This document shows, in pieces, positions 36,401-44,235 of a DNA stretch of 64,000 bases. Numbering within the stretch: the stretch's first letter is position 1; each line of letters starts with the position of its first letter. Both the position numbers and the translations under genes were made by a program. The DNA is taken from assembly GCF_003350925.1 (NCBI RefSeq), contig NZ_KZ857183.1:111564-175563 (forward strand). Direction: 5' to 3'. Source of the DNA: Dyella tabacisoli (lineage in GTDB: Bacteria; Pseudomonadota; Gammaproteobacteria; Xanthomonadales; Rhodanobacteraceae). The notes under the pieces are model-generated. The model worked only from the letters and a program-made list of their open reading frames with translations. It had not been told where the DNA came from and did no database searches.

Positions 36401-37625
36401 CAACGCTCCGGTATCCGGCAACGCGGTTGACCTGATCGCCAATAGCGCTACCGGCACCCTGCAGAATCCAGCCGGCGCCAGCATCAACGCACCAGGCTAT
36501 TGGCATGTGTGGACGTCCACCTGGACCGGGGAAAACCGTGGCGGCCTCGCAGGCAACGGCGCGCAACCGAATCTGTTCGGTTGCGCGTATGGCGCCACGT
36601 GCTCGGTATCGCCGTCGGCCCAGGCCAGCCAGTTCATTTATACGACCCGGCCAACGGCGACCATCAGCATCGACAGCTTCAGTCGGCAGTATGGCCTCGC
36701 CAACCCGGTACTGACCTACACCGTCAACGGACTGCTATTCGGCGATCAGCTCAACAGCGCCATTAATGGAGCACCTGTCACTACGGCCACTCAAGCCAGC
36801 CATGTCGGCAACTACGCGATCAACAGCAGTTTTGTTTCTCCGACAGGCTATCAATTGACCGTTGTACCGGGAGCGCTGACAGTAACCCCGGCAACCTTGT
36901 TCTATGTCGCCGATGGCTACCGCCGCCCATACGGCGACCCTAACGGCATCTTGGGTGGCAGCGTTACGGGCTTCCGCAATAGCGACACGCTGGCTACCGC
37001 GACCACCGGCAACCTCAGTTTCACCACCACTGCCAACCAAGGTTCCAACGTGGGCAGCTATGCCGTCGCCGGTGGCGGACTCCAGGCTGGGGACTACTTG
37101 CTGATGCAAGCGCCCGGCAACGCTACCGCCTTGCAAGTCACTCCGGCGAACCTGCTATATACCGCCGATGCATCGCAGCGCAGCTTAGGCGCACCTAACG
37201 GTTTGTTTAACGGAACCGTCAGCGGTTTCCGCAATGGCGACACGCTGACCAGCGCCACGACCGGCACGCTGTCGTTCCAATCGCCAGCCACGCCAAACTC
37301 GCCGACTGGCAACTACGCCATCGACGGTAGCGGCCTCAGCGCAGCAAACTACGTACTTATCCAGGCGGGCAGCAACGCGACAGCATTGACCATCACCGCA
37401 CCGCGGCAGATCTATACCCTCGACCTGGTCCGCGATACACCATCCACTTACGTATACGACCGCAACTTCGGCATCGTGGGATTGTGCCCGGCTATCGACT
37501 TGACGAGCGGTAGCCGTGGCCAGGATGGCGATACCCTGACGCGGGAGTGGGCGCGCGTGCGCTCGCGGCCCAATCTCGCCAATTGCGTATCCACCCGGCA
37601 AAAGAATAGCTGCGGCGATTTCTAA
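33405..37625 (+). CDS. TpsA-type secreted adhesin (filamentous hemagglutinin TPS domain, MBG repeats)
   Basis: The 1406-residue protein has a long signal region (from MKAQYSHRSS to APAGWAQ), then the TPS domain recognised by TpsB (LPSTVGNTMTVTQHSKGGIVEWNNFDIANG, IDGMLSANGRVFVVN, NAQVNVGGLVASVLD). The usual NPNGI motif is altered to NTAGV. A long Gly/Asn-rich beta-helix follows (about 170-1070). The C-terminus has three MBG-like modules (from about nt 36658, 36898 and 37150: YGLANPVLTYTV, YGDPNGILGGSVTGF, LGAPNGLFNGTVSGF). The last 50 residues carry Cys1361, Cys1394 and Cys1403, which could form a disulfide anchor at the cell surface. GGAGA precedes the ATG. It is likely a surface adhesin. Confidence 0.93.
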   Translation: MKAQYSHRSSLIWRSLRRPLTLAIALALAPAGWAQNLPGGFALKSGQVDLPSTVGNTMTVTQHSKGGIVEWNNFDIANGYHVDFKQPGTDSVTLNRVTGGTASQIDGMLSANGRVFVVNTAGVLFNSNAQVNVGGLVASVLDISNADFNSGLASGKFVFSGSENHVDNLGKITAAPNGTVALLGNIYNNGTITAPGGTIAMGGGNQVTLDIGGDGLTQLVINVPYNFGNGVNNDGKLYADGGRIALISESANPGNDLGVVNQSGLAQARSLESRNGQIILSGGNNGSVIVQGMVDVGGTSTVSGGSVTVSGYNVSTDGSAQIVTDGLNAGPISMHATNVLGMASSTILSANALGNGNGGTIAVIGDQTLYAFGSASARGGASGGHGGSIETFTSNGMDTSGFHADAGAANGTPGQWLINAATNLQVVNGNVTGQIPDFPYLVITGATVQDSDVNRALNNGTHVSIGTSATSAGGSSGIVFNGGVQIQRDKGTTPLDLRFNADTTISGNANVSIVSNAGPLNMYFNSMSQTYNGGDAISFYNATLKSNGGDILMYGQSDPNQGYARGINLGGNGGLMIDTRSGGSDTAPAGQLTLRGWGLSSDSQPRTGVFIEGGFGQGATINTGTGNIAITGHGDQGGSGIAMDISNVQSIQLLTSSGNIRMSGFGSDRPNGGAGDGISTAYPGYGSGSIILKTGSGTIDLHGYGAADQFVANNQPSYSNGIDLTTHTSLQSTSGDILLTGSSLGQGRGIMLEGAGTGVNGSPSSIDAGSGNIVLRAHNLLGDASNPLQLDGTVHSSGTVNIRGGSVDTNGNVVEDTADPIEIGAVSTYAGGINLLQGDLNHIQTGTLVLGSAAQTGNVTVSAEAGNIGYSGNLVLQAGSGGVARNDSAGVLDVGNHTLALIGSAGVGQVGAITAGALLAISNGGSVQLDNDANHVSADTVAGSALGDFIFHNAGDVGIGAVNAIGMGSAANTPTALVGNGISAGGHVLAQSVNGNLLLNAPVSGNAVDLIANSATGTLQNPAGASINAPGYWHVWTSTWTGENRGGLAGNGAQPNLFGCAYGATCSVSPSAQASQFIYTTRPTATISIDSFSRQYGLANPVLTYTVNGLLFGDQLNSAINGAPVTTATQASHVGNYAINSSFVSPTGYQLTVVPGALTVTPATLFYVADGYRRPYGDPNGILGGSVTGFRNSDTLATATTGNLSFTTTANQGSNVGSYAVAGGGLQAGDYLLMQAPGNATALQVTPANLLYTADASQRSLGAPNGLFNGTVSGFRNGDTLTSATTGTLSFQSPATPNSPTGNYAIDGSGLSAANYVLIQAGSNATALTITAPRQIYTLDLVRDTPSTYVYDRNFGIVGLCPAIDLTSGSRGQDGDTLTREWARVRSRPNLANCVSTRQKNSCGDF

Positions 37626-37640
37626 GCGACGCAAACCTAC

Positions 37641-38456
37641 TCAACGCCCTCCGGCCAGCGGCACGCCGATGCGTGCCAGCATGGCCGGATCGGCGCGATA
37701 CACCATCGACCCCATATGCTCCAGCACGATCCACGGGCACAGCCAGATATGTCCGCCGACCGCGCGCAACCGCTGGCAGAACCAGTAGTCCTCGGACAGA
37801 TAGCGACGGGTTGCGGGGTCGATGCCGCAGTCGAAATACATCACGCGCTCGCGCTGCTCCTCGGCTATCGAAGGATCGTCGCTGCGATAGCGCTGCTCCG
37901 GGTAGTGCCGCTCGAATAACGCGAAACTGACGCGCCGGATCAGCATGAAGCCGCAGCCGACCTCGGCCACCTCCAGCGGTTCGCCCAGCGGCACCCGGCC
38001 GCGCGCTTCCGGCAACGGGTTGAACACCAATGGCGAGGCCAGTTGGCTTAGCGTATCGGCATCCGTAATGCCCATCGCCACCGCGCGGCTTAATTGATCC
38101 CACGCAATCTGCTTGCGCGGATAGGCGCCGGCGATGACGTCGTAGGGACTGTTCTCGTCGGCGAGCCATAAAAGACTCAGTGCATCGTGCGCCTTGAAGC
38201 CAATATCGGCGTCGATGAAAAGCAGATGCGTACTGTCCGAATGCAGAAAGTTCGCGGCAATCTCGGCTCGTGCGCGCGGAATCAACGACTCATTCAGCAC
38301 AAACCGCGTATCCAGCGCCACGCCAAGGCTGGCGCACAACTGGGTGAGCTCGCAGAGCGAGTGCAAGAAAGGCCCGGTGGCCTGCCCGCCATACATGGGC
38401 GTACCAACCATCAATCGCCGCCCTTGCAGGGTTTGTGACGATATCGCGATCTCCAT
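37641..38456 (-). CDS. Glycosyltransferase-like protein (GT-A fold, DxD)
   Basis: The 271-residue protein starts MVGTPMYGGQ-like after a short leader and has HLLFIDADIGF, a DxD-type metal and nucleotide-sugar site, VIAGAYPRKQI, GCGFMLIRRVSF and EDYWFCQRLRAVGG. This is the pattern of small GT2-like transferases. No membrane segment is seen, so it is probably cytoplasmic. The start has GGAGGCGGG just upstream. It converges on the tpsA gene with only 15 nt between stops and lies 56 nt behind a small unknown gene on its own strand. Adhesin glycosylation is a possible role from position only. Confidence 0.75.
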   Translation of the reverse strand: MEIAISSQTLQGRRLMVGTPMYGGQATGPFLHSLCELTQLCASLGVALDTRFVLNESLIPRARAEIAANFLHSDSTHLLFIDADIGFKAHDALSLLWLADENSPYDVIAGAYPRKQIAWDQLSRAVAMGITDADTLSQLASPLVFNPLPEARGRVPLGEPLEVAEVGCGFMLIRRVSFALFERHYPEQRYRSDDPSIAEEQRERVMYFDCGIDPATRRYLSEDYWFCQRLRAVGGHIWLCPWIVLEHMGSMVYRADPAMLARIGVPLAGGR

Positions 38457-38512
38457 TACCCGCCTCCGTCTGTGCGTAGTAAACGGGCTTTGTCATACCC
38501 ATAAAACCTAGC

Positions 38513-38758
38513 TTACTGAACCGCCGAATCTGCTTCGTGAAGATCACTCATCCGCGCCTCGCCGAAGCGCGTCGCGTCATTGATCGCATCGTCCAGGCTT
38601 TCCCGTTCATTAGGACATTGACCTTGTTCTATGGGATCAGTGGCGCTAATGGTCAGGTCGTAAATGGCCCAATGACCATGCACGTGCACTGCGCCAGGCC
38701 CCTGCCCGCCAACGACGGTGACATCGAGTTGAAACTTTCCAAGGAATGCTTTCGACAT
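38513..38758 (-). CDS. Small hypothetical protein
   Basis: The 81-residue product is not recognised. Its first half is beta-like (FLGKFQLDVTVVGGQGPGAVHVHGHWAIYDLTIS) and its second half is charged and helical (ESLDDAINDATRFGEARM). It has no signal peptide. A strong GGAGGAG ribosome site lies about 8 nt upstream of the ATG, which is the main reason to accept it over the overlapping opposite-strand frame. It precedes the glycosyltransferase gene on the same strand. Confidence 0.65.
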   Translation of the reverse strand: MSKAFLGKFQLDVTVVGGQGPGAVHVHGHWAIYDLTISATDPIEQGQCPNERESLDDAINDATRFGEARMSDLHEADSAVQ

Positions 38759-39154
38759 ACGCGAACTCCTCCCCTTTCTCCGCCACCACGGTGGATACCG
38801 TCATGGATGGTATCAAAGCAGTCAAACGACGGGCGACTCGCTGCGCCCCCTGGATATTCGCACGCCATCTGTAAAGGTATTTTCTACTACCACCCCAGCC
38901 TCCAAGCTTAATCACAAAACAATCATTAACCACGATTTAAATCCAACCATGATATGGAAAAATTAATATTTTATTTCCGCGCAAGTCATTCACGACGATT
39001 ACACGCACCGCCATACAAGCTAAAAAAGCAGCACAACGGAAAAGGCCAACTCCACACAGGCTAATAACGTATTGCAGCAAATGAAACAACGACTGCCCGA
39101 AGGGGCACTTTCATATCACCTTAAATAGCACTTCCATATCATGAGGAGACGGTA
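38759..39154. other. AT-rich intergenic spacer
   Basis: About 400 nt between the divergent small gene and the small secreted protein. From about 38880 to 39150 base composition is clearly lower in GC than the neighbours, with runs such as AAAAATTAATATTTTATTT (around 38960). No protein-coding frame or RNA gene is supported. It probably holds the promoter of the gene at 39155 and may be foreign or H-NS-like-bound DNA. Confidence 0.6.
39105..39142 (+). promoter_or_regulatory. Direct repeat upstream of the small secreted protein
   Basis: GCACTTTCATATCA (39105-39118) is repeated as GCACTTCCATATCA (39128-39141), a match at 13 of 14 positions with a 23-nt period, just before the GAGGAG ribosome site of the gene at 39155. 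It could be an operator or part of the leader. No regulator is identified. Confidence 0.4.
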
Positions 39155-39529
39155 ATGAAAAAGTTGCTTTCCGCTACTGCCCTGCTTTTTGCTATTGGAA
39201 TGACGAGTTCGGCCTACGCCGATATCGCCAATACCGGCACGCAACAAAACTGCACTCAGACTGGTAGCGATAGCGCGCCGGTCGGCCCCAATGGCAATGC
39301 CACCTGGGCGGCAGGTGGGTTGAACAGGAACTTGGACAGGCAAGTCTATGGAAGGCAAATCGTGGCTTATAAACTGCAGTGGTTCAGCGGTGGCTGGAGC
39401 GACTGGTATGTCAAAGGGGTCAATGATTTATATCCCTTTGCGACCAATGATTCTTCCGGCAATGCCATCGCCCGCCTGGCGTGGATATATTTCTACGACC
39501 ACTCGTACCAGTATATTTCGTGCTCCTGA
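39155..39529 (+). CDS. Small secreted hypothetical protein
   Basis: The 124-residue product has a clear signal peptide (MKKLLSATALLFAIGMTSSAYA, cut before DIAN). The mature part is about 100 residues, rich in Trp, Tyr, Asn and Ser, with one Cys near its start (QQNCTQT) and one at its end (ISCS), probably forming a single disulfide that closes a small beta domain. I do not recognise the family. GAGGAGACGG precedes the ATG. It is an isolated transcription unit: an AT-rich leader with direct repeats in front and a strong intrinsic terminator behind. This suggests a well-expressed exported protein. Confidence 0.8.
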   Translation: MKKLLSATALLFAIGMTSSAYADIANTGTQQNCTQTGSDSAPVGPNGNATWAAGGLNRNLDRQVYGRQIVAYKLQWFSGGWSDWYVKGVNDLYPFATNDSSGNAIARLAWIYFYDHSYQYISCS

Positions 39530-39555
39530 TTAGTCGTTATTGAATCAAATTACGC

Positions 39556-39593
39556 AGCCGGGATCCGGGTATCGCACCCGGATCCCGGCTTTT
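39556..39593 (+). terminator. Intrinsic terminator of the small secreted protein gene
   Basis: A perfect 15-bp stem (39556-39570 pairing with 39576-39590), a 5-nt loop and a short T run. It begins 27 nt after the stop codon at 39529. Confidence 0.92.
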
Positions 39594-39705
39594 GCGCGCG
39601 TGTTTCGGGCAACCCCCGACCAGTCAATGCGAATGACGTCTTTTCGGGATTGCTTGATACCGCCGCCTGCGCAATGCTGTCTCCCTTGAATTCAGGGGAA
39701 AACAT

Positions 39706-41493
39706 ATGTCATCCAGCACATGGGCCGCCGAGGCTTCGCTTCGCCGTTCCTACAATCCGTTCCGTCTACTCGCCCGATGGCTAGGCAATGTCCCGATCGC
39801 CGACCCGGTGGATCGGCGCAACGCACCGATGACACAGGTTCTTCTGCTGATTTTCTGTATCGGCACGCCGCTTTTGTCGATACCGCGCTGGGTCATGCTG
39901 ATGCATGGCGTTATGCCCATCGACTATCTCATCGAAGGGATCACTCTGGTGAGCACGCTGGTGCCGCTGACCAGTCTCGTGCTGTTGCGCCGAGGCCGCT
40001 TCAAGCTCGCCATCGGCCTGTTCCTTGCCATGTCGCTGGCCTTGATGGGCTTGTCTTATGGGCTTACCGGCCTCGACGAAGAACTGCATGTGCAAGTCAC
40101 ACATGTATTTCCCATCGTGCTGGGCGGCTTGCTGCTGAATCGCCGCGCCCTCTGGCTCATTCTGCTCGCACTGCTCGGCATCCTCGGCCTCGGGGCCGCT
40201 GTCGATATCATGCACGACGCATCGGGCAGTCATGGCCCTCATATAGTCACCTTTCTGCGCAGCGGCATCGGCTTCGCGGTGGTCGCCGTCATTCTGGATC
40301 GCGCCGTATCCGCGTTGCGCGAAACGCTTAGCCTGGCTAACCGGCGCGGTGAGGAACTGCAGCACATGCGGCATGCGCTGGAGCAGGAAATCATCGAGAA
40401 AGAGCGCTCGCAATCCATGCTGGTACAGTCCCAGAAGATCGAAGCGGTCGGCCGCGTGTCCAGCGGTCTTGCACACGACTTCAATAATATTCTGGGCGTC
40501 ATCATGGGCTATGCCAGTCGCCCCGACGCCATCGACAAGCACAAGGTCGCGGTTGACTCGCTCGACGGCATCAAGCTGGCCGCCCAGCGTGGCGCACTGG
40601 CGGTGCGTCGCATCCTGAGCCTGGGCCGCATCGAGCAAAACGCGTCCGAAGTATTCAACATCCATGCCGCTATTGAAGACATGTTGCCGCTGATTCAACA
40701 GATTTTCGGCAAGCGCATTGAACTGCGCGCACAGATCAGCGAGCAGGCACTGCTCGTCCGCCTCAATCGAGTCGAGTTTGAACTGGCGCTATTGAACATC
40801 GCCACCAATGCGCGCGACGCCATGCCTGATGGTGGCGTCTTCAGCTTGAAAACGGATGCCAGAGATGGCCAGGTCGTACTCACACTTGCCGACAACGGCA
40901 CAGGTATGGCGGCGGAAACGCTCGACCGATTGTTCGAGCCGTTCTACACCACCAAGCCCAACTATCTCGGCTCCGGCATCGGCCTGGCCGTGGTCAAACG
41001 TTTCGTCGACGAAGCTGCCGGTCACATTGAAGTGACGAGCGAGCCAGGTCACGGCACGACGCTCAATCTCGTGCTGCCACTGGCTAACGAAGCGCAGCAG
41101 CTTGTCGCTCCCGCCTCGGTACTCGGCCTCAACCTGCTTTTGGTCGAAGACGACGAGACGTTGCGTACCCTGCTTGCCGATGCGCTGCGCTCCGCAGGCG
41201 CGCACGTGTTGGCCGCAGGAAACCGTCAGGACGCTATCCGCCTCGCACAGCGTGCCGAAACATTGGATCTGCTGATAAGCGACTTCCATCTTCCTGACGG
41301 CACCGGCGGCGATGTGCTGGAGCAAGTCGGCAAACTGCATCCCAAGATGCGATTCTTGCTGATCTCAACCAATGAGACTCTCAAAACAACCTTCTCCGCT
41401 GCTCATCCTGCGATACAGGTACTCGCCAAGCCATTTGCCCCGTTGAAATTGGTCGCGACCGTAGCCAGCATGGCGGGTATCAAACCAACCTGA
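39706..41493 (+). CDS. Membrane hybrid histidine kinase with C-terminal receiver
   Basis: The 595-residue protein has five to six hydrophobic helices (about 40-200), a short coiled coil (ELQHMRHALEQEIIEKERSQSMLVQSQ) and a kinase core. The H-box is SSGLAHDFNNILGVIMGYA, the N-box NIATNARDAMPDGG, the G1 box DNGTGM, the F-box FEPFYTTK and the G2 box GSGIGLAVVKRF. A receiver domain follows (about 475-595) with LVEDDE, the phosphoacceptor Asp in LLISDFHLPDG and Lys in VLAKPF. No DNA-binding domain or response regulator gene is adjacent. The FNN after the H-box His is typical of NtrB-like kinases (HPK4). Signal unknown. Confidence 0.93.
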   Translation: MSSSTWAAEASLRRSYNPFRLLARWLGNVPIADPVDRRNAPMTQVLLLIFCIGTPLLSIPRWVMLMHGVMPIDYLIEGITLVSTLVPLTSLVLLRRGRFKLAIGLFLAMSLALMGLSYGLTGLDEELHVQVTHVFPIVLGGLLLNRRALWLILLALLGILGLGAAVDIMHDASGSHGPHIVTFLRSGIGFAVVAVILDRAVSALRETLSLANRRGEELQHMRHALEQEIIEKERSQSMLVQSQKIEAVGRVSSGLAHDFNNILGVIMGYASRPDAIDKHKVAVDSLDGIKLAAQRGALAVRRILSLGRIEQNASEVFNIHAAIEDMLPLIQQIFGKRIELRAQISEQALLVRLNRVEFELALLNIATNARDAMPDGGVFSLKTDARDGQVVLTLADNGTGMAAETLDRLFEPFYTTKPNYLGSGIGLAVVKRFVDEAAGHIEVTSEPGHGTTLNLVLPLANEAQQLVAPASVLGLNLLLVEDDETLRTLLADALRSAGAHVLAAGNRQDAIRLAQRAETLDLLISDFHLPDGTGGDVLEQVGKLHPKMRFLLISTNETLKTTFSAAHPAIQVLAKPFAPLKLVATVASMAGIKPT

Positions 41494-41596
41494 CTAGGGC
41501 CTGTTCACGCTATTCGCGTAGCCCGCGCCGATGATGGCGTCAGACCCAACGTGCCAAGTGACAGCTCCGAGATCTCTTAGCAGTTCATTCCGCACA

Positions 41597-42613
41597 TCAT
41601 GGCTTGATCCCAGTGACCAGACTGTAGTGGCCGGCACTGGGAATCACCTGCGTCTGCCGGAAGCCGACCTGCTCCAGCAGGGATCGCAGTTCCAGCCCCG
41701 AATATTGCTCGCCCTCGGTCCAGCCAAGCATGACCACGCTGAAAGCGGCGGCGGCGAAAGGCCCGGTCTTATCGTCGTCGTAAAGTACCTCGTGCAAGAC
41801 GATGCGCCCGCCCGACGGAAGCGCATCGAAGCTCTTGGCGGCGAGGAACTTGCATTTCTCGGGGGTCCAGTCATGAAAAATATTCGAATAAAAATGCAGG
41901 TCCGCCGAAGGAAATGGATCCATCCACATATCGCCGGCATGGCTGGTGATCCGCGCCCCTAAACCGTACGGCACGACAAACTCGCCGCTCATTTCGCAAA
42001 TGGCCGGCAAGTCGTAGATCACCGCCCGCAATGTCTCCCATGCCGATACCGCACCGATGGCATGAGCCCCCGAGCCGCCGCCCACATCGAGAAAAACACG
42101 ATGATTGGAAAGATCGATCAATCGCGGCCAGGCGCTGGCATGTCCCATGCTCAGACTATGCATGGCACGGGTGAAGCGACGTCCCTGCTCTAGCTGCTGC
42201 TCATGCGAGCGAAAAATATCCTGCTCGCCGTAGGCTTGCGATGAATTATTGCGCACAGCCCTCTCAAGCTGCGGTGCCGCGTAGGTATCCCCGTTATCGA
42301 GCATAAGATCCCAGAAGTACCCGAAATACGCCGGACCGGTATCCAACAGATAATCCTCCGCCAGCGTCGTAAGGCTGAATACGCCATTCGCCCGCGCGAC
42401 AAAACCCAAAGCCGCCGCCGTATTAAGCAAGGCCTCCAGCGGTCGGCGCGCCAATTGCATCGTCTCGATCAATGCCTGCAACGAGCGCGGACCTTGCGCC
42501 AACTGCCGGAACAACCCTAAGCGATGAGCCACCAGCATGGCCGGATAGGCGAACAAGTTCAGGGTGACATCGAGTACGGCGGCATCCTCGACCCGCGGAC
42601 GTGACAGTTTCAT
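41597..42613 (-). CDS. SAM-dependent O-methyltransferase (COMT-like)
   Basis: The 338-residue protein has an N-terminal dimerisation helix bundle (LFAYPAMLVAHRLGLFRQLAQGPRSLQAL) and a class I methyltransferase domain. Motif I is VFLDVGGGSGAHA; the catalytic region NIFHDWTPEKC carries the His-Asp-Trp pattern of plant-type and bacterial small-molecule O-methyltransferases, followed by GGRIVLHEVLYDDD. It should methylate a hydroxyl of a small molecule. Its ATG overlaps the stop of the helical protein gene (ATGA), so the two act together. It lies 5.9 kb from the NRPS and could be a tailoring enzyme of that pathway, by context. Confidence 0.9.
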   Translation of the reverse strand: MKLSRPRVEDAAVLDVTLNLFAYPAMLVAHRLGLFRQLAQGPRSLQALIETMQLARRPLEALLNTAAALGFVARANGVFSLTTLAEDYLLDTGPAYFGYFWDLMLDNGDTYAAPQLERAVRNNSSQAYGEQDIFRSHEQQLEQGRRFTRAMHSLSMGHASAWPRLIDLSNHRVFLDVGGGSGAHAIGAVSAWETLRAVIYDLPAICEMSGEFVVPYGLGARITSHAGDMWMDPFPSADLHFYSNIFHDWTPEKCKFLAAKSFDALPSGGRIVLHEVLYDDDKTGPFAAAAFSVVMLGWTEGEQYSGLELRSLLEQVGFRQTQVIPSAGHYSLVTGIKP

Positions 42614-43356
42614 ACAAACCTCGCCGAATAAGCGATCGGAGCAGTGATTGCCGGGGGAATAAATAACTTATCGGCGGAAGCTCGGCGGATATGATCGGCA
42701 GCCTCATACGTCCATGCGGTGAAGGCCTCGAACACTTGATCCACCAGCGTCAGACAACGCAGCCTGAGATCTTCGCTCAACGAAATACGTGCCAATTCGG
42801 CGTGATCGCCGTTCTGCGCATGACCCGATTCCAATGCAAGATGAAAGTCACCGCAATAGCGCAGATCCGTGCCGGTACGGCCGTGTATCGCATGGGCCAG
42901 ACGAGCGGTCAGGCTGAACAACACGTGGCCGGTCTCTTCGATGGCCTCGATGATGGCCAGCCGCTCGGTGCCGTTGGCGCCATCGACCATGGCGCACATT
43001 CGATACATCAGCAGGCGCGCCTGCCGATGCTCGTCACTCCATAAGTCACGCAATGACTCCACCATCGTGGTGGGGCGGTCGTAGCCGAGCTTTTGTAGAT
43101 CCTCCAGATACCATGGCCAATGGTGATCGTCCTCCAGCGTATGCATATTCACTTGTTCCTGACATGCATCCAGCGGGTTATCTGTACGAAGCACGTATTT
43201 ATTTAGATCACCGAACGCCATGATGAAAAATGCAAAACCGGGCATAAAGCCCAGTCGCTGCTCGGGCGAAATCGAATCGTCCCGCAAGATGTCGAATAAT
43301 GGCAGCAATGCATATTCACGCTTTTTCCGCATGATATGAGCGAGCACACTTTTCAT
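42610..43356 (-). CDS. Heme-oxygenase-like helical protein (possible HDO-type iron enzyme)
   Basis: The 248-residue protein is all helical by composition. It has acid and His clusters at helix positions expected for heme-oxygenase/PqqC-like or HDO-type iron oxygenases: MHTLEDDHHWPWYLEDL, EETGHVLFSLTARLA and YCGDFHLALESGH. I see no clear match to a named family. Such proteins oxidise or decarboxylate small substrates, and several occur in natural-product clusters. Its gene is coupled to the O-methyltransferase by a 4-nt overlap, so a shared substrate is likely. The ATG at 43356 is preferred over an upstream GTG in a G-run. The upstream DNA is AT-rich. Confidence 0.6.
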   Translation of the reverse strand: MKSVLAHIMRKKREYALLPLFDILRDDSISPEQRLGFMPGFAFFIMAFGDLNKYVLRTDNPLDACQEQVNMHTLEDDHHWPWYLEDLQKLGYDRPTTMVESLRDLWSDEHRQARLLMYRMCAMVDGANGTERLAIIEAIEETGHVLFSLTARLAHAIHGRTGTDLRYCGDFHLALESGHAQNGDHAELARISLSEDLRLRCLTLVDQVFEAFTAWTYEAADHIRRASADKLFIPPAITAPIAYSARFV

Positions 43357-43779
43357 TGGCGCCCCCCCGGCCCCGGCCACGACAAGATGAGGGTTACTGA
43401 AATCCCGCCACCGAAGACCATACGGCGGCAGGCATAAGACATGTGAAATACGCTTATTTTTTAAAACGTTAATCAGTAGAAAAATCTACCTGTCCAGTAC
43501 CACACAATTACTACGACAGAATCCTTCGCAACGTGAAGCAATTAGCACTTCCATACGCAAATAATTAAGGAGCGCCCTAACAAGTCGGCCGAACTCCTCG
43601 CCCAATCGTTGCGCAGCGCTGCGCGTGCCCTGCCATTGAATACGGCTGGCGAAAGCCTGTACGGCGTTCGTCGAGTATTTAAATGCGGATATCGAACAGA
43701 ATAATCGGCCAAAACTCGATGCGTCGCCTTACCGGGAGGACGCCAGGCAATGCATATAGCTGAATAAGCCGAGGCGATC
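43357..43779. other. Intergenic stretch without a supported gene
   Basis: About 420 nt between the helical protein gene and the DUF1428 gene. The part around 43435-43570 is AT-rich and probably contains the promoter of the leftward pair. The remaining part has no frame with a convincing start or composition. Confidence 0.5.
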
Positions 43780-44139
43780 TCAAAGCTCGACCATGATCTT
43801 GAAGCCCCCAAAGATCAGGCGCTTGCCATCGAAAGGCAGGGTCTTCGAATTAATCATGCCGGCCAAACGCGGGTCGCTCATGACCTTCGCATTGATGCGG
43901 TCGCGGGCCGCGCGCGATTTATAGACAATCCATGAAAACACGACCGTCTCACCCTTCTTGAGCTTGACCGCCTGCGGGAACGAAGTGTGTATGCCAATCT
44001 TCACGTCGTCACCGACGCATTCATAGAACTCCAATGCACCGTGTTCGCGCCAGACTTTTCCCGCTATGCGCGCGATGCGGCGATAGGCCGCCAGGTTTTT
44101 CTTGGGTACGGGCACGACGAAGCCGTCAACGTAGTTCAT
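43780..44139 (-). CDS. DUF1428 family protein (YbaA-like)
   Basis: The 119-residue protein matches the DUF1428 family: MNYVDGFVVPVPKKNLAAYRRIA at the start, WREHGALEFYECVGDDV, then KKGETVVFSWIVYKSRAARDRINAKVMSDPRL and FDGKRLIFGGFKIMVEL at the end. These are small ferredoxin-like alpha/beta barrel proteins of unknown function; the E. coli homologue is YbaA. CAGGAG lies 6 nt before the ATG. It stands alone between unrelated genes. Confidence 0.93.
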   Translation of the reverse strand: MNYVDGFVVPVPKKNLAAYRRIARIAGKVWREHGALEFYECVGDDVKIGIHTSFPQAVKLKKGETVVFSWIVYKSRAARDRINAKVMSDPRLAGMINSKTLPFDGKRLIFGGFKIMVEL

Positions 44140-44235
44140 GGATTGCTCCTGAGTTATTGAATCCCGGCTATGCAGGTCGGTTTACCAAGGCGCCATTCGG
44201 CGGCACCGACACTGCATGACTAAGCCTGGTATCGG

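Noticed and set aside
38537..38911. Plus-strand frame of 124 codons
   Set aside because: It overlaps the minus-strand small gene, which has a GGAGGAG ribosome site; the plus-strand product has no such support.
41495..41530. AGGGCCTGTTCACGCTATTCGCGTAGC after the hybrid kinase, considered as an IS end
   Set aside because: No transposase, target duplication or second end is visible.
39126..43555. TAGCACTTCCATA found at both 39126-39138 and 43543-43555
   Set aside because: A 13-mer shared once in 64 kb is expected by chance; no further similarity surrounds it.
43542..43811. Minus-strand frame of 89 codons overlapping the DUF1428 gene end
   Set aside because: It has no ribosome site or domain, and it overlaps a real gene.
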